From the NCBI GenBank assembly GCA_022842935.1, contig JALHOP010000013.1:122130-186129 (forward strand): a DNA stretch of 64,000 nt, read 5' to 3'. Every line of letters starts with the position of its first letter. Position 1 is the stretch's first letter. This document shows, piece after piece, positions 9,307-18,113 of the stretch. The position numbers and the translations under genes were made by a program. The notes beneath the pieces are model-generated. The model was not told where the DNA came from, did not search any database, and was given only the letters and a program-made list of their open reading frames with translations. Source of the stretch: Myxococcota bacterium. Lineage in GTDB: Bacteria > Myxococcota > XYA12-FULL-58-9 > JALHOP01.

Positions 9307-9780
9307 TTAGCGCCCGACGCCAATCACCGCCGTCAACTCCCCATATCCGCGCCCTTGATCCACCCGTACCGACGTCGCGGTCCTCGGCGCACTCGCGATG
9401 CGAGCACTCAACGCGACCGGCCCGCTACAACTCGCCCGCTGCGTCGCCGTGTTCCGGTCGACGATGGTCAACCGCAGCGCTGCTCCCGGCGCGCCCGCTT
9501 GTCGCAGCTCGTAGTTGCCGTCGCACGCGAGCCACCCGCGGTAGCTCACCACAACAGTGTCGCCCTCGCGGTGGGCTTCGAGGGCTGTTTCGCCCGGGGC
9601 AAGGTCCGGAAGAACCTCTGCCGTTTCGACGCGACGCGAACGCTTCTCTGCCGCCGCGCGCTCAGCCGCGTGACGCGCCTCGGCCTCCGCGAAGGTCTCG
9701 CCGTCGCGACGTTTGTCTTCGGGGCCCTCGAGCTCACAACCGATGGTGACGAGCAGCAGCAAGAAGCCAGCGGTACGCAT
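9307..9780 (-). CDS. small lipoprotein
   Basis: This 157-residue protein has a lipoprotein signal peptide (MRTAGFLLLLVTIGC, Cys 15), a charged helical linker rich in Glu/Arg/Ala (about residues 30-55), then a compact domain containing DTVVVSYRGWLACDGNYEL and a disulfide-capable pair of cysteines (about 86 and 118). No family is recognised. It ends 9 bases before the downstream boundary of the exported rhodanese gene on the same strand, so the two are probably co-transcribed, the rhodanese first. A periplasmic or outer-membrane location is expected. Confidence 0.65.
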   Translation of the reverse strand: MRTAGFLLLLVTIGCELEGPEDKRRDGETFAEAEARHAAERAAAEKRSRRVETAEVLPDLAPGETALEAHREGDTVVVSYRGWLACDGNYELRQAGAPGAALRLTIVDRNTATQRASCSGPVALSARIASAPRTATSVRVDQGRGYGELTAVIGVGR

Positions 9781-9789
9781 GCGATCACC

Positions 9790-10380
9790 TTACCTGACGA
9801 CGCTGCCTTCGAACGTGATGCGTTTGTCGTTGATGTTCACGAGCTCGTCGAGCTCGTAAATGTTGCGAAAGCCGTACCCATACAAGTTGAGATAGGTTGG
9901 GAGGTTTAGCGCCAGCATGAGGGGTTTTCTGTTGGCAAGGATCTGCGTCTCGCCTTTGGGCCCCGGCATCGCGACCTTCGAAGCAAAGTCGACCTGGTCG
10001 CCGTCGAAGTTGTTGTTGCAGTAAATCAAGATGCGTGTCGACTTGTCGGGAATGAGCATGTCGAGGCTCTCCTGCGTGAAGTCGGTGAAGGCGAGGTGCT
10101 TTGCGCCTTGCAGGTGTTTCCTGTCGAAGCGGAAGGTCGAGCGCGCGTCGAGGATGATGGTGTTTTCTTCCCGACTCATCCGCAAAAACGTATCGAGATC
10201 GACGAGGTGGTCGCGGCGATGTTTCTCCACCTGGGACACGAGCGACTTGAAGTCGTCGAAGCTCACCAACGCCTTGGGGTAGGGCTTCTTCGCGTGCGCT
10301 TTGCCGACGCTCGTTGAACCTGCGTTGCCGAGCCCACACACGCCCAAGACGAGAATGCTCAACAATAGAGCTTTGACCAT
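9790..10380 (-). CDS. exported rhodanese-domain protein
   Basis: From ATG 10380 this is a 196-residue protein with a signal-peptide-like start (MVKALLLSILVLGVCGLGNAG). It then carries a single rhodanese-like domain: the entry helix and strand NTIILDARSTFRFDRKHLQGAKHL and the active-site loop ILIYCNNNFDGDQ with a cysteine in the expected position. Rhodanese domains transfer sulfane sulfur or act as phosphatase-like or binding modules. The loop here is longer than the usual CxxxxR, so the activity is uncertain. The frame stays open to 10437 (ATG 10434), but that extension is basic and would push the hydrophobic core inward; no start has a strong ribosome binding site. Confidence 0.75.
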   Translation of the reverse strand: MVKALLLSILVLGVCGLGNAGSTSVGKAHAKKPYPKALVSFDDFKSLVSQVEKHRRDHLVDLDTFLRMSREENTIILDARSTFRFDRKHLQGAKHLAFTDFTQESLDMLIPDKSTRILIYCNNNFDGDQVDFASKVAMPGPKGETQILANRKPLMLALNLPTYLNLYGYGFRNIYELDELVNINDKRITFEGSVVR

Positions 10381-10529
10381 CCGAACACGTTTGCTCAGCG
10401 CTCGGTGCGACGCAAGTCCCACGGTCTCGCGCATCACGACGAGCTTCGCCGCTAACAGATCAGATCAGCCGCGCCTCTCCTGCACGCCGCGACCGGCTGT
10501 TTGGTCAACGTTCCGTTAGCGAGCGCGGG

Positions 10530-13500
10530 TCACCGCAGGCGTCCCGTGGTCGCATCGAGCGTGACGTAAAACACCTCGCCGTGCGGACCACCGACGAGCA
10601 TGTCATCGCCGTTGATGCTCGCGGTGAAGAGCGGCGACATCGTCGTGCTAGCTCCTGCCCACACCCCGCCCTCGTAGCTGCGGTACGCCGGCGACGCGTT
10701 GAAGACTGCTTCGCTGTGGACCACGACGAAGCTCTCGCCGGCAGCGGCGATGCGGAAGCGCTGCGTCGCGTTCGCGTCTTCGAGGAGGACGGGCGTGCCC
10801 CAAGCGTTACTGGGGTTTCCGTCCCAGTTTTTCACGTAGGGGTCTGGGCCAGCCTGACAATACGCGAGCGCCACCCCGCCGCTCGGCGTGACGGCCATTT
10901 GAGCCGGGCAATTGTTCGATAAGCCCGCGACCTGCTGTTCGTAGTTGGCCTCGTTTTCGGTGTCGTATGGCAGGCGACCTACGTGCACGTTCAACCCGCT
11001 GTCGACGCGCAGGTAGTAGAGATTGCCCGCGTTGTCGACCTCGAGCGCTCGGTTGTTGTTGCTCGAGTTGCCTAGCTGAATGACCGGGCCCAAGACGCCT
11101 GTGGCGGTGTCGAAGCGCCGCACCACCATGCCCGTTGTGCCGGCCCAGGCGAGCCCGCCGATGCCGCTCGCGTTTACCGCGCCATCGGCGATGGTCAGGA
11201 TGCTGTAGGTCTGGCCGTCGTCGCAGTCCGCGGCGGCGGACCACCCCGACCCCGGAGTCCAGAAGGAGTAGTAGCAGCTCCCGTCCTGGCCGGAGTGGCT
11301 GCGGAACGCGCGGCCCTGCGCATCGAGCGCCTGCACGCCGGCGCGGTCACTGCTGTCCACTCCGCCAGACGCCCCCATGGGGATCGCGACGGGCTGTGAC
11401 CAGCCTGTGCTCGGTGAGAACGTGTTGCTGTAGAGCAGGTAATTGTTGCTCGAGTCTCTGCTGACGTAGCTCACCATGGCGATACCAGCGTCCGACATGG
11501 AGATGCGTGCGTTCTGACCCCCGCCACCGGGTGGGACCGGCACGATATCGGGGTATGACCAGCCTACCCCAGGCGTGTAGCGCGTGTAGTACAGCACGCT
11601 GAGGGCGTTTGCGACGACGATGGCGCTACCGTCGCTCGAGACCGCCACGTCCGCGTTGAGACCCTTCGTAGCGCGCGCGAACCCAGCGAGAGCGTCGGCG
11701 GTCCTGAAGCTGCCAACGTACGGCACGAGAGGCTCACCCACGTTGTCCGTGACGCCCGCGGTGAGCTCCACGCGGTAGGTAAAGCCGCTGCCCACGAGCT
11801 TCTGTGTCGTGTCGAGGGAGTACGTTGCCGACTGGCCGCTGACGACCGCTTCATCTGCGTTGCCGAACTCGCTCGCTGGAGCGATGATCTTGAAGGTGTC
11901 GAAGTCGAGCGTGCTCGCGTTTACCGGCCGGCTGAAGTTGACGACGACCTCGGTGAGCGGAAGCGTCACCACCGAGCCCGCCGCGGGAACGATCGACTGC
12001 ACCGTCATCGCGTCGCCAACATCACGAATCTCGATGCGGTAGCTCCCGGCCGAGCTCGGTGTCTGGCCGCTCACCTCGATGGTGTAGAGACCTGCGGTGT
12101 CGATGGTGTGGACGAAGACGGCCGCGCCGGCGCCGAAGTTCTCGTTCTCGAGCTCAACCGCCGAGGGCGACAGCAAGCGGACGCGACCGTTCAGCGGCAA
12201 GCCGACGGTGCGCTGAATGTTGACGTAGAGGTTTTGGCCTTGGGTGAGCTCGACCAGGTAGTTCTGCGGCTCCGCTCCGATGCCCGTGGTGAGCTCGAAC
12301 GGCAACGTGATGGGGTCCGTCGGCGGCGGCTCGACGAAGGCGCTGAGTACGATTTGAACCGTCTCTGGGCGCGAGGTGTTCTTGACGGCCACGTAGCGGC
12401 CTCGCGTCATGCCGTCTGGGCCGTACGCCTCGATCGCCACCGAGATCCCGTTCGGGATGTCGATGCTCAGCGTCGACTCAGCCTCGATGCTCGCGGTGGG
12501 CCCATAGAGCGGGGCCTGGTAGCTGCCATTCTGATCGCAGGTGTCGTCGCTGCACGTGCGGCCGACGAGGTAACACGGCATCCCCTGATCGCAGTCACCA
12601 TCGCCGTCGGTGTCCGCGCAGCAAACCGGCACGATGGGGCTGATGGGCCCCAAGAGATCATCACAGTTCCACCACGAGAAGTGGCCGACGGTCGCGCGCT
12701 GCACGAAGCCGGTGGGCGAGTTGCTCGATGCGACGATCGTGCCTTCGCCTTCGCGGATCCACTCGCCACTGTCTTCATCGAGCGACCAAAGCGGGATGAC
12801 CTTGCCTAAACCCACGGGGTTCCCGTCGAGGTCGAAGGTGGGGAAGACCGGGATCTCGATGGTCGCGCTCTGCCCTGGCGCGAGGTCGAGCTTCTCGTTG
12901 TCTTTTATGAAGTTGAAGTCGACGGTGCCATAGCTTGCAATAGCGGCGCTTGCGCCGTCGGTTCCGCGTCCACTGAACAGGCCTGGGAACGCCCGGGGGG
13001 TCGTCGTGACATCGACGGGTGAAATGAACACCTGGACCTCGCCGGTTACTGGCGTGCCGGCAGCGCCGACGAGCGAGCGTGGGGCGATGGTGACCTTGGC
13101 GCCAGTGGCATCTTCGAGCGTGCCGCCGGCAGAGGCGTCAGCGAGGGTGCGCGCTGGTCCGAGCGGCTGCATGACGAGCTCGATGTAGCCAGTGGTCGCA
13201 GTGCCCAAGAGGTTTGCCACATGGGTGCGTCGAGCGTACCCCGAGGCTTCGACGCGAACCGTTTGCCGGATGCCGGTCCCGATGGTGAGGGCGGCGCTGC
13301 CACTTGTGTCCGTTGTCGCGGACGCGCCACCAATGAGGCGGACGCTTGCGCCGACGATGGGCACGCCGCTGGGACTGAGGACGCGCACCGTGGCCGACGC
13401 GCTGCCAACCGGCGACGGTCCCGCAGTCACCGCGACGGTTTGCGTGACCTCATTCGTGCCGCCGCGACCATCGCTGACCGTGAGCTTCACCGTTTGCGAA

Positions 13501-13778
13501 CCGACACTCGAGAACACATGTGCGATGCGCTGGGTGCCGCCGCGGCCGCTTGCGCCGAAGCTCCAGCTGTAGGTGAGCGTGTCGCCGTCCGGGTCGCTCG
13601 AGCCGCTTGCATCGAAGGTCAGCGCGTTTCCGGCCTCGACTGTCGTAGCAGACGCGGTGAAAGCGGCAGTGGGCGCGGCGTTGGGACCGTCGGTGTCGTC
13701 GTCTTTGCCGCCACCGCCACCGCACGCGGTGAGCAAAGCCAATGGGAGACCGAGGAGGCGCACGCAGCACTTGAGCAT
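10530..13778 (-). CDS. multidomain PKD/PPC/Big_5 lipoprotein
   Basis: This secreted lipoprotein is about 1,082 residues from ATG 13778. Signal peptide and lipobox LALLTAC are followed by Gly and Asp runs. Domains in order: PKD (FDASGSSDPDGDTLTYSWSF, about 40-120), a carboxypeptidase-regulatory-like Ig fold (SPSGVPIVGASVRLIGG), a beta-rich region, a small Cys/Asp-rich segment (CCADTDGDGDCDQG), a PPC-like domain (about 480-590) and a Big_5/SbsA Ig-like domain (VPAAGSVVTLPLTEVVVNFS). The last about 400 residues contain repeated short blades (YSNTFSPSTGWSQPV, WTPGSGWSAAADC) suggesting a beta-propeller. Likely a surface adhesive or sensory protein. The frame opens at TTG 13814, but the ATG gives the proper lipoprotein signal. 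Confidence 0.85.
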   Translation of the reverse strand: MLKCCVRLLGLPLALLTACGGGGGKDDDTDGPNAAPTAAFTASATTVEAGNALTFDASGSSDPDGDTLTYSWSFGASGRGGTQRIAHVFSSVGSQTVKLTVSDGRGGTNEVTQTVAVTAGPSPVGSASATVRVLSPSGVPIVGASVRLIGGASATTDTSGSAALTIGTGIRQTVRVEASGYARRTHVANLLGTATTGYIELVMQPLGPARTLADASAGGTLEDATGAKVTIAPRSLVGAAGTPVTGEVQVFISPVDVTTTPRAFPGLFSGRGTDGASAAIASYGTVDFNFIKDNEKLDLAPGQSATIEIPVFPTFDLDGNPVGLGKVIPLWSLDEDSGEWIREGEGTIVASSNSPTGFVQRATVGHFSWWNCDDLLGPISPIVPVCCADTDGDGDCDQGMPCYLVGRTCSDDTCDQNGSYQAPLYGPTASIEAESTLSIDIPNGISVAIEAYGPDGMTRGRYVAVKNTSRPETVQIVLSAFVEPPPTDPITLPFELTTGIGAEPQNYLVELTQGQNLYVNIQRTVGLPLNGRVRLLSPSAVELENENFGAGAAVFVHTIDTAGLYTIEVSGQTPSSAGSYRIEIRDVGDAMTVQSIVPAAGSVVTLPLTEVVVNFSRPVNASTLDFDTFKIIAPASEFGNADEAVVSGQSATYSLDTTQKLVGSGFTYRVELTAGVTDNVGEPLVPYVGSFRTADALAGFARATKGLNADVAVSSDGSAIVVANALSVLYYTRYTPGVGWSYPDIVPVPPGGGGQNARISMSDAGIAMVSYVSRDSSNNYLLYSNTFSPSTGWSQPVAIPMGASGGVDSSDRAGVQALDAQGRAFRSHSGQDGSCYYSFWTPGSGWSAAADCDDGQTYSILTIADGAVNASGIGGLAWAGTTGMVVRRFDTATGVLGPVIQLGNSSNNNRALEVDNAGNLYYLRVDSGLNVHVGRLPYDTENEANYEQQVAGLSNNCPAQMAVTPSGGVALAYCQAGPDPYVKNWDGNPSNAWGTPVLLEDANATQRFRIAAAGESFVVVHSEAVFNASPAYRSYEGGVWAGASTTMSPLFTASINGDDMLVGGPHGEVFYVTLDATTGRLR

Positions 13779-13842
13779 GCCCGCACGTTTGCCCAGCGCG
13801 CTGCGAACGGACAAGTGAGCCAGGTCACGAAAGCACTCACCA

Positions 13843-13863
13843 AAGCGCTTACAGCGCTTACAA
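13843..13863. promoter_or_regulatory. tandem 9-bp repeat, candidate operator
   Basis: AGCGCTTAC occurs twice head to tail (13844-13852 and 13853-13861), each containing the palindrome AGCGCT. It lies about 65-85 bases upstream of the PKD lipoprotein start. Position and tandem arrangement fit a transcription-factor site; no regulator is identified. Confidence 0.3.
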
Positions 13864-13924
13864 CGATCCTCACGTTCGGGGCTTCCAGTTCGACGCTCAC
13901 GTCTTGGGAGCCGAACGCAGCCCC

Positions 13925-14941
13925 TCAGCGCGGCGCCACGTCACTGAAAAACACGAAATCCGCGAGACTGGAACGCCGGAGAGCTGCGATGTCGACGGGC
14001 TGGTCGGGTCGCGCCTCGACCGGCACCACGGTCACGTAGGGCACCGCCGCACGTCGGTACGATTTCTCCGGCACGTTGAGCCGCTCGCGCACGTGCGCCT
14101 GGCCGACGATGACTAGCACCGTAGTTTCGGGATCGTCGCGGACGACGTTCGCGATGGTCTCGGCGAAAGTCTCGTCCCAGATGGCCTGCAGCTTCATGAA
14201 GCGCTCGAGCATGGGCTCAGGCAGGCCCTCGAGCGAGCCGTGCGACTCCTCGATGACGCGTCGAAGGTAGGCGCGATAGTCGGGGTTCGATAGATCCAGC
14301 TCGCGCGCGATGAGCCGCTGCTCGGCCGCCGTCAGACCCTCCCAGCCGACCTCGAGATAGCGGTGTTTCACCTCGCGCTCGACGTTCATGCCGACGATGC
14401 GGTTGCCGTTCGCCGCAGCGGTGCGAATGAGCTCGCGGTACTGGTCGTAGAGGCGGCCGAACCCGTAGCGGATCGCATCCTCGAAGGCCTGCGCGTCGAT
14501 CTCTCCACGCAGGTACTGATCGATGACGGGTTGCCGTGAGCGGAAGAGAAACTCCATCGCCACGGTGACGCGCCGGTCGTCTGCGTTCAAGCTCGCGAGC
14601 ACCCGTTGCTGCAGGGCGTGGTGGGCCGGGTTGTCGTGCGTCTCGGACACGTAGACGACGCTAGCGTCGCGTATGCGCCGCGTGAACGTGTCTTGGCTGA
14701 TGAGCTCCCCACTGCGCGTGTCGAGGATGCGGCCGTGAAGCGCGCTGGCGAGTGGCCGGCCGGTGACCGCCCGTGGCGCATCGATCATGAGACCGATGTT
14801 GGGCACACCGCGTATGGCGTGCTCGCTCGGTCGCCGCGGCGCGCCGGCCGGTGCCCGGCAAATGTCCTGGGTCGGCAGGTCATAGTCGGTCGCGAGCTCG
14901 CAGGGTGTGCGGGGCGACGGTCCAATCGCGGAGGTGTTCAT
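13925..14941 (-). CDS. ChaN-like (haem-binding uptake, Tiki superfamily) protein
   Basis: This 338-residue protein has the ChaN/Tiki fold hallmarks. VVYVSETHDNPAHH matches the first metal/haem-contact motif (GExHDxxxHH in relatives), VAMEFLFRSRQPVIDQYL follows, and TVLVIVGQAHVRERLNV near residue 290 is the second conserved motif. ChaN of Campylobacter is an iron-regulated haem-binding lipoprotein. Here the first about 50 residues are Pro/Ser/Thr-rich and include two cysteines but no convincing lipobox, so the start may lie further downstream (Met near residue 52) or the protein may use another export route. The upstream gene on the opposite strand starts about 200 bases away, leaving room for divergent promoters. 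Confidence 0.75.
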   Translation of the reverse strand: MNTSAIGPSPRTPCELATDYDLPTQDICRAPAGAPRRPSEHAIRGVPNIGLMIDAPRAVTGRPLASALHGRILDTRSGELISQDTFTRRIRDASVVYVSETHDNPAHHALQQRVLASLNADDRRVTVAMEFLFRSRQPVIDQYLRGEIDAQAFEDAIRYGFGRLYDQYRELIRTAAANGNRIVGMNVEREVKHRYLEVGWEGLTAAEQRLIARELDLSNPDYRAYLRRVIEESHGSLEGLPEPMLERFMKLQAIWDETFAETIANVVRDDPETTVLVIVGQAHVRERLNVPEKSYRRAAVPYVTVVPVEARPDQPVDIAALRRSSLADFVFFSDVAPR

Positions 14942-15141
14942 GGCGGCGGGCGGTTATCGCGCCTGCAAGCCTGGGCGTTGCGCCCTCGATAGTCGTTCGG
15001 AGGTGCCGCGACTGTCGCGCCGACTCTCGGCGGGGTGCGACAAGGTTGGCACCGCGTCGGGCGCGCGCAGGTCGCAACGGCTCCATGACGCAGGTCAGCG
15101 CGTCAGTGGAAGACGGGCTGCGGCGATGTAGCATCCCGCGT

Positions 15142-16601
15142 ATGGGGCTCAATGTCGGCGGCATCTACGTTCGTGTCAGGCGAGGTATCACGCAGGAACG
15201 CATCGCTGCAGTTCTGACCGACCACTGGACAAAGTTGGGTGGTCAAATAAGCGGACGCGACCCACTCGACTTCGACAGCTTGAATCTGGGCAAGAGCGGC
15301 GACCTTGGCTTTGCCGTCACGCCGGCCGCGAAAGGGAAGGGCGGCGCCACCTGGGTTGGTGTCTACGATAGCGAACGTTATAGCGCCGATGCCAAGCTGG
15401 CGGCGGCGCTCGCGCGGCAGCTCGCGACCGAGGTCTGGCTCTACGAGATCACCGACACCGTCAACATGGCGTACGCAAAGCGTTACGGCCCAGAGCCTCG
15501 TGTGCTCCGCGGCTACGACGCGGTGATCTGCACCGACGAACCCGTCCATCTTCCACAACCTCGCCTGTGCTCTGGTCAAGCGCGGCGACATGGACGGCGC
15601 GCTCGCCTGTGTCGAGGGAGCCGTGCGCTACGGCTACGAGGACATCGCCAAGCTCAAAGATGATGGCGACCTGGCTGGGTTGCGCAAGCATCCGCGTTTC
15701 GTTGCTGCGCTCTCCCAGCGGCCCTCAGCGGGACCCGGCGCGCTCGACCATCTCGTCATCACGAAGAATGACAAGGTGTACCTCGTACCGACGATCGGTT
15801 TGCACCTGTACTTCGAGGGCGACCACGCGCGCACGCATGTTGCCGAGCTTCTTGCTCGCCTCCAGCGCGCACATCCAGAAATGTTCTCCCACTACTTGCC
15901 GCGCGGCCACGTCCAGCTGGAGCCTGCCAAGAAAGGACGGGTCGAGCGGACGCTCAAAGAGCTCGCTGACAGAAGTCGACATGTCGGCAAGGTCTATTTC
16001 AACGCCGCGCCCGAGGGTGCAGCTTGCGACGGGCGCGTGATCGTCGAGCTGGACAGTGGCGCCCAATACGGCGGAGAGCTCTCCTTGCATCTGCCGCTCG
16101 CGATGGCGGACGGTCCGGAGGTTATGCTCGAGCGCCTAGTCGACTATGCCTCTGCGATGCCGTTCGCGGTCGGCCAAGCGGGTTATTCGCTCGCCGCCTA
16201 CTACGCAGGGAACGGTTGCCCCGTGGAAGCGGACCTTCGCCGCAGCCTCAAGAGCCACCTCGGGCTCACCACCTCGCAGGCTTGCTTGCACCTCGTGCCG
16301 GACGCGACCTTTGTCGTCCCGAACTGGATTACCTTTCTCGGCGGCGCTGCCGTGAAGCGACTTGGCGCCAAGGCGATGGCGCAACTTCGAAAAAAGAAGC
16401 TGGTTCGAGAGCTGTCAGGCGGGTCAGTGGCCGTGGTCGCGGCGCCAGCACCGTTCGTTGGCCTCGTGACGTCGCCGGGAGATCTCGGAGCGCTGCCCGA
16501 TGTTGTCCGCGCGCTTTGCGCCGTTGCTGCCCAAAAGAGACGGCGAATACGATTATCAGACGCTAGAGGCCGAGCGCCTCGCCGCCATCGCGACTCTATA
16601 G
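15142..16601 (+). pseudogene. type VI-immunity-like (DUF3396-like) protein, two frameshifts
   Basis: Three reading frames join into one plausible protein of about 485 residues. Part 1 (from ATG 15142) is an unknown N-terminal domain beginning GLNVGGIYVRVRRG. Near 15541-15543 (a CCC run) coding moves one frame: deleting one C joins CTDE to PSIFHNLACALVKRG, a TPR-like segment (MDGALACVEGAVRYG). The large C-terminal domain (LYFEGDHARTHVAELL, MPFAVGQAGYSLAAYYAGN) resembles the type VI immunity family DUF3396; that assignment is from memory of the family pattern and tentative. Near 16499-16506 coding shifts again into a frame ending RFAPLLPKRDGEYDYQTLEAERL, TAG 16599. Either a decaying gene or two indel errors. 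Confidence 0.6.
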
Positions 16602-16693
16602 GACATCGTGCTGGGTATGCGGGTCGACTTGGAGTCAACGATAGTGGCAAGGTGTGCGCTTTGGCACACTGGGCTCGCGTCGGCCCGCGTGCC

Positions 16694-17140
16694 TCACCGG
16701 ACGAGCCGCAGCCGTACCACGTAGCGACGTAGCGCTGGGTCCCACCGCGCGCGCTCGCTAAGCCGCTCCACATCGGGCACCGCGCCTGGAGCATCGGGCT
16801 TGCAGCGAACGAAGCTGCTCCCGACGGGGCGAACGTACCAGCCAAGCTCCGCGCATAGGTCGCTCCCGGTGGAGTCACCACTCCATGGAACGCGACCCCC
16901 GTATTTTGCGACCTCGCGTGCGTAGCGTGCGCGCATCGTCGCGTTGGGGCCGCGACAATACACATCGGGGTGGTCTTCGTGCAGGCGCTCGGGGTCGAGA
17001 CCCGACAGTGTGTAGACACAGGGACAGGTGATCAGCTGCTCGCCGCAAAGGGCGCAGGTCTCGACATCGCACCCGAACTGGTGAAACCGACCCGGCGGGA
17101 CGTCGCAGTCGTGACATTTTTTCGGCGCGCGCTGTTTCAT
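16694..17140 (-). CDS. zinc-ribbon-like Cys-rich protein
   Basis: From ATG 17140 this is a 148-residue protein. Its N-terminal half holds several cysteine pairs (KKCHDCDVPPG, FGCDVETCALCGEQL, CPCVY) with a nearby histidine, arranged as one or two zinc-ribbon knuckles. The C-terminal half contains WYVRPVGSSFVRC and an Arg-rich end. The function is unknown; such ribbons bind nucleic acid or protein partners. The frame extends upstream to 17257, but the extra residues look non-coding and the Met at 17140 starts exactly before the first CxxC. Confidence 0.6.
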   Translation of the reverse strand: MKQRAPKKCHDCDVPPGRFHQFGCDVETCALCGEQLITCPCVYTLSGLDPERLHEDHPDVYCRGPNATMRARYAREVAKYGGRVPWSGDSTGSDLCAELGWYVRPVGSSFVRCKPDAPGAVPDVERLSERARWDPALRRYVVRLRLVR

Positions 17141-17603
17141 GCTCCAGCGCAGAGCACGCGGCGTGCCGACAGTGGAGTGCAGTTCGGAGCAGAGAATCTC
17201 ACATCGCATCGGAGCGGGTTGAAGCGATCCGGGGGTCGCGACTGCCACGTGTGTCAAACCGCGACGCGATTTTTCGTACTAGCCCGACGCGTCGAGTCGT
17301 GTCGGGCGTCAATACGACACGTTTCACGAAGCCATACGCGACGCCATTGAACGTTACGCGCTAAGCGCCGACTCGACATTGCGAGCGAGCCACTCGCGTG
17401 GCTTAGGTGGCGCCGACCTGCGCTTCATCGATGACGACGGCGCGTTACGGGCGTAGGAAGCATATAAACGCCGAGGCCCAGTCGAGACGCTGCTCCCTCG
17501 CGCCGTCACCGTCGCGCCGACGACCACAGCGACGCTGTAGTGCACGGTACTCGCGGACGACCCTGCTCTACTTCACGTCCGACGCTCAGTAAGCGGCGCG
17601 GCT
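17141..17603. other. no confident gene
   Basis: This 460-base gap has no convincing complete gene. A 63-codon minus frame (17354-17545) ends in a plausible protein tail (KPREWLARNVESALSA), and a plus frame around 17400-17455 reads GLGGADLRFIDDDGALRA before a stop. Both could be remnants, and they overlap, so at most one is real. Confidence 0.3.
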
Positions 17604-17873
17604 TTACTCGCCCCAGCCACTTCCGCTCTGCGGCGTCGCCTTCTCGAGGGCGCGGCGAACGCCCTTGCCGGTCTCATCGAGACCGTAGGTCATCGAGCTC
17701 CAGCGATACCCGTGCGGCAGGGACACGCCCTGGCGTTGGGCTTCGCTATAAAGAGCACCAACCTCGAGGGTGGTCGTTCCGGTGGTCACGCGCTCCCGAT
17801 GGGCAGCCGGATCGTAGCCTATGGCGTAGGGGTCCCCAATCATGAAGTCAGGAATTCCATCGAGACGCGGCAT
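17604..17873 (-). CDS. small hypothetical protein
   Basis: This 89-residue soluble protein runs from ATG 17873 (GTG 17879 adds two residues). Features are an N-terminal MPRLDGIPDFMIGDPYAIGYD, a central helix after TTTLEVGALYSEAQRQG and a C-terminal YGLDETGKGVRRALEKA ending in a Gly/Ser/Trp tail. No family is recognised and there is no signal peptide. It lies downstream of the large protease-bearing gene on the same strand, separated by 240 bases. A position after a modular effector-like gene is where a cognate immunity or inhibitor gene would be expected, but nothing in the sequence proves it. Confidence 0.5.
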   Translation of the reverse strand: MPRLDGIPDFMIGDPYAIGYDPAAHRERVTTGTTTLEVGALYSEAQRQGVSLPHGYRWSSMTYGLDETGKGVRRALEKATPQSGSGWGE

Positions 17874-18113
17874 GCACACACCACCCAGTTTGCTAGTTCT
17901 TTAGCCTTATCGGCGCGCCGTCGGTGAGGTCGCGAGCACGCGCCATGACGCTACATCAGGGCGGCATGTCAGCAGACGTTTTGCGTTGGCGCCGCGCGGC
18001 GGCGTCGCGGGACTGGCTCAGACCTTCTCCCGGCCTTCGTTGGTTACCTTTCGGAAAGCTCTGCGATGGCCGGCAGAAAGATTCTTTGCTTGTCCGCGGT
18101 GACGGGGCTCGCC

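Noticed and set aside
11135..11464. Arg/Cys-rich frame within the PKD lipoprotein
   Set aside because: It is antisense to a well-supported long gene, and its composition is typical of shadow frames.
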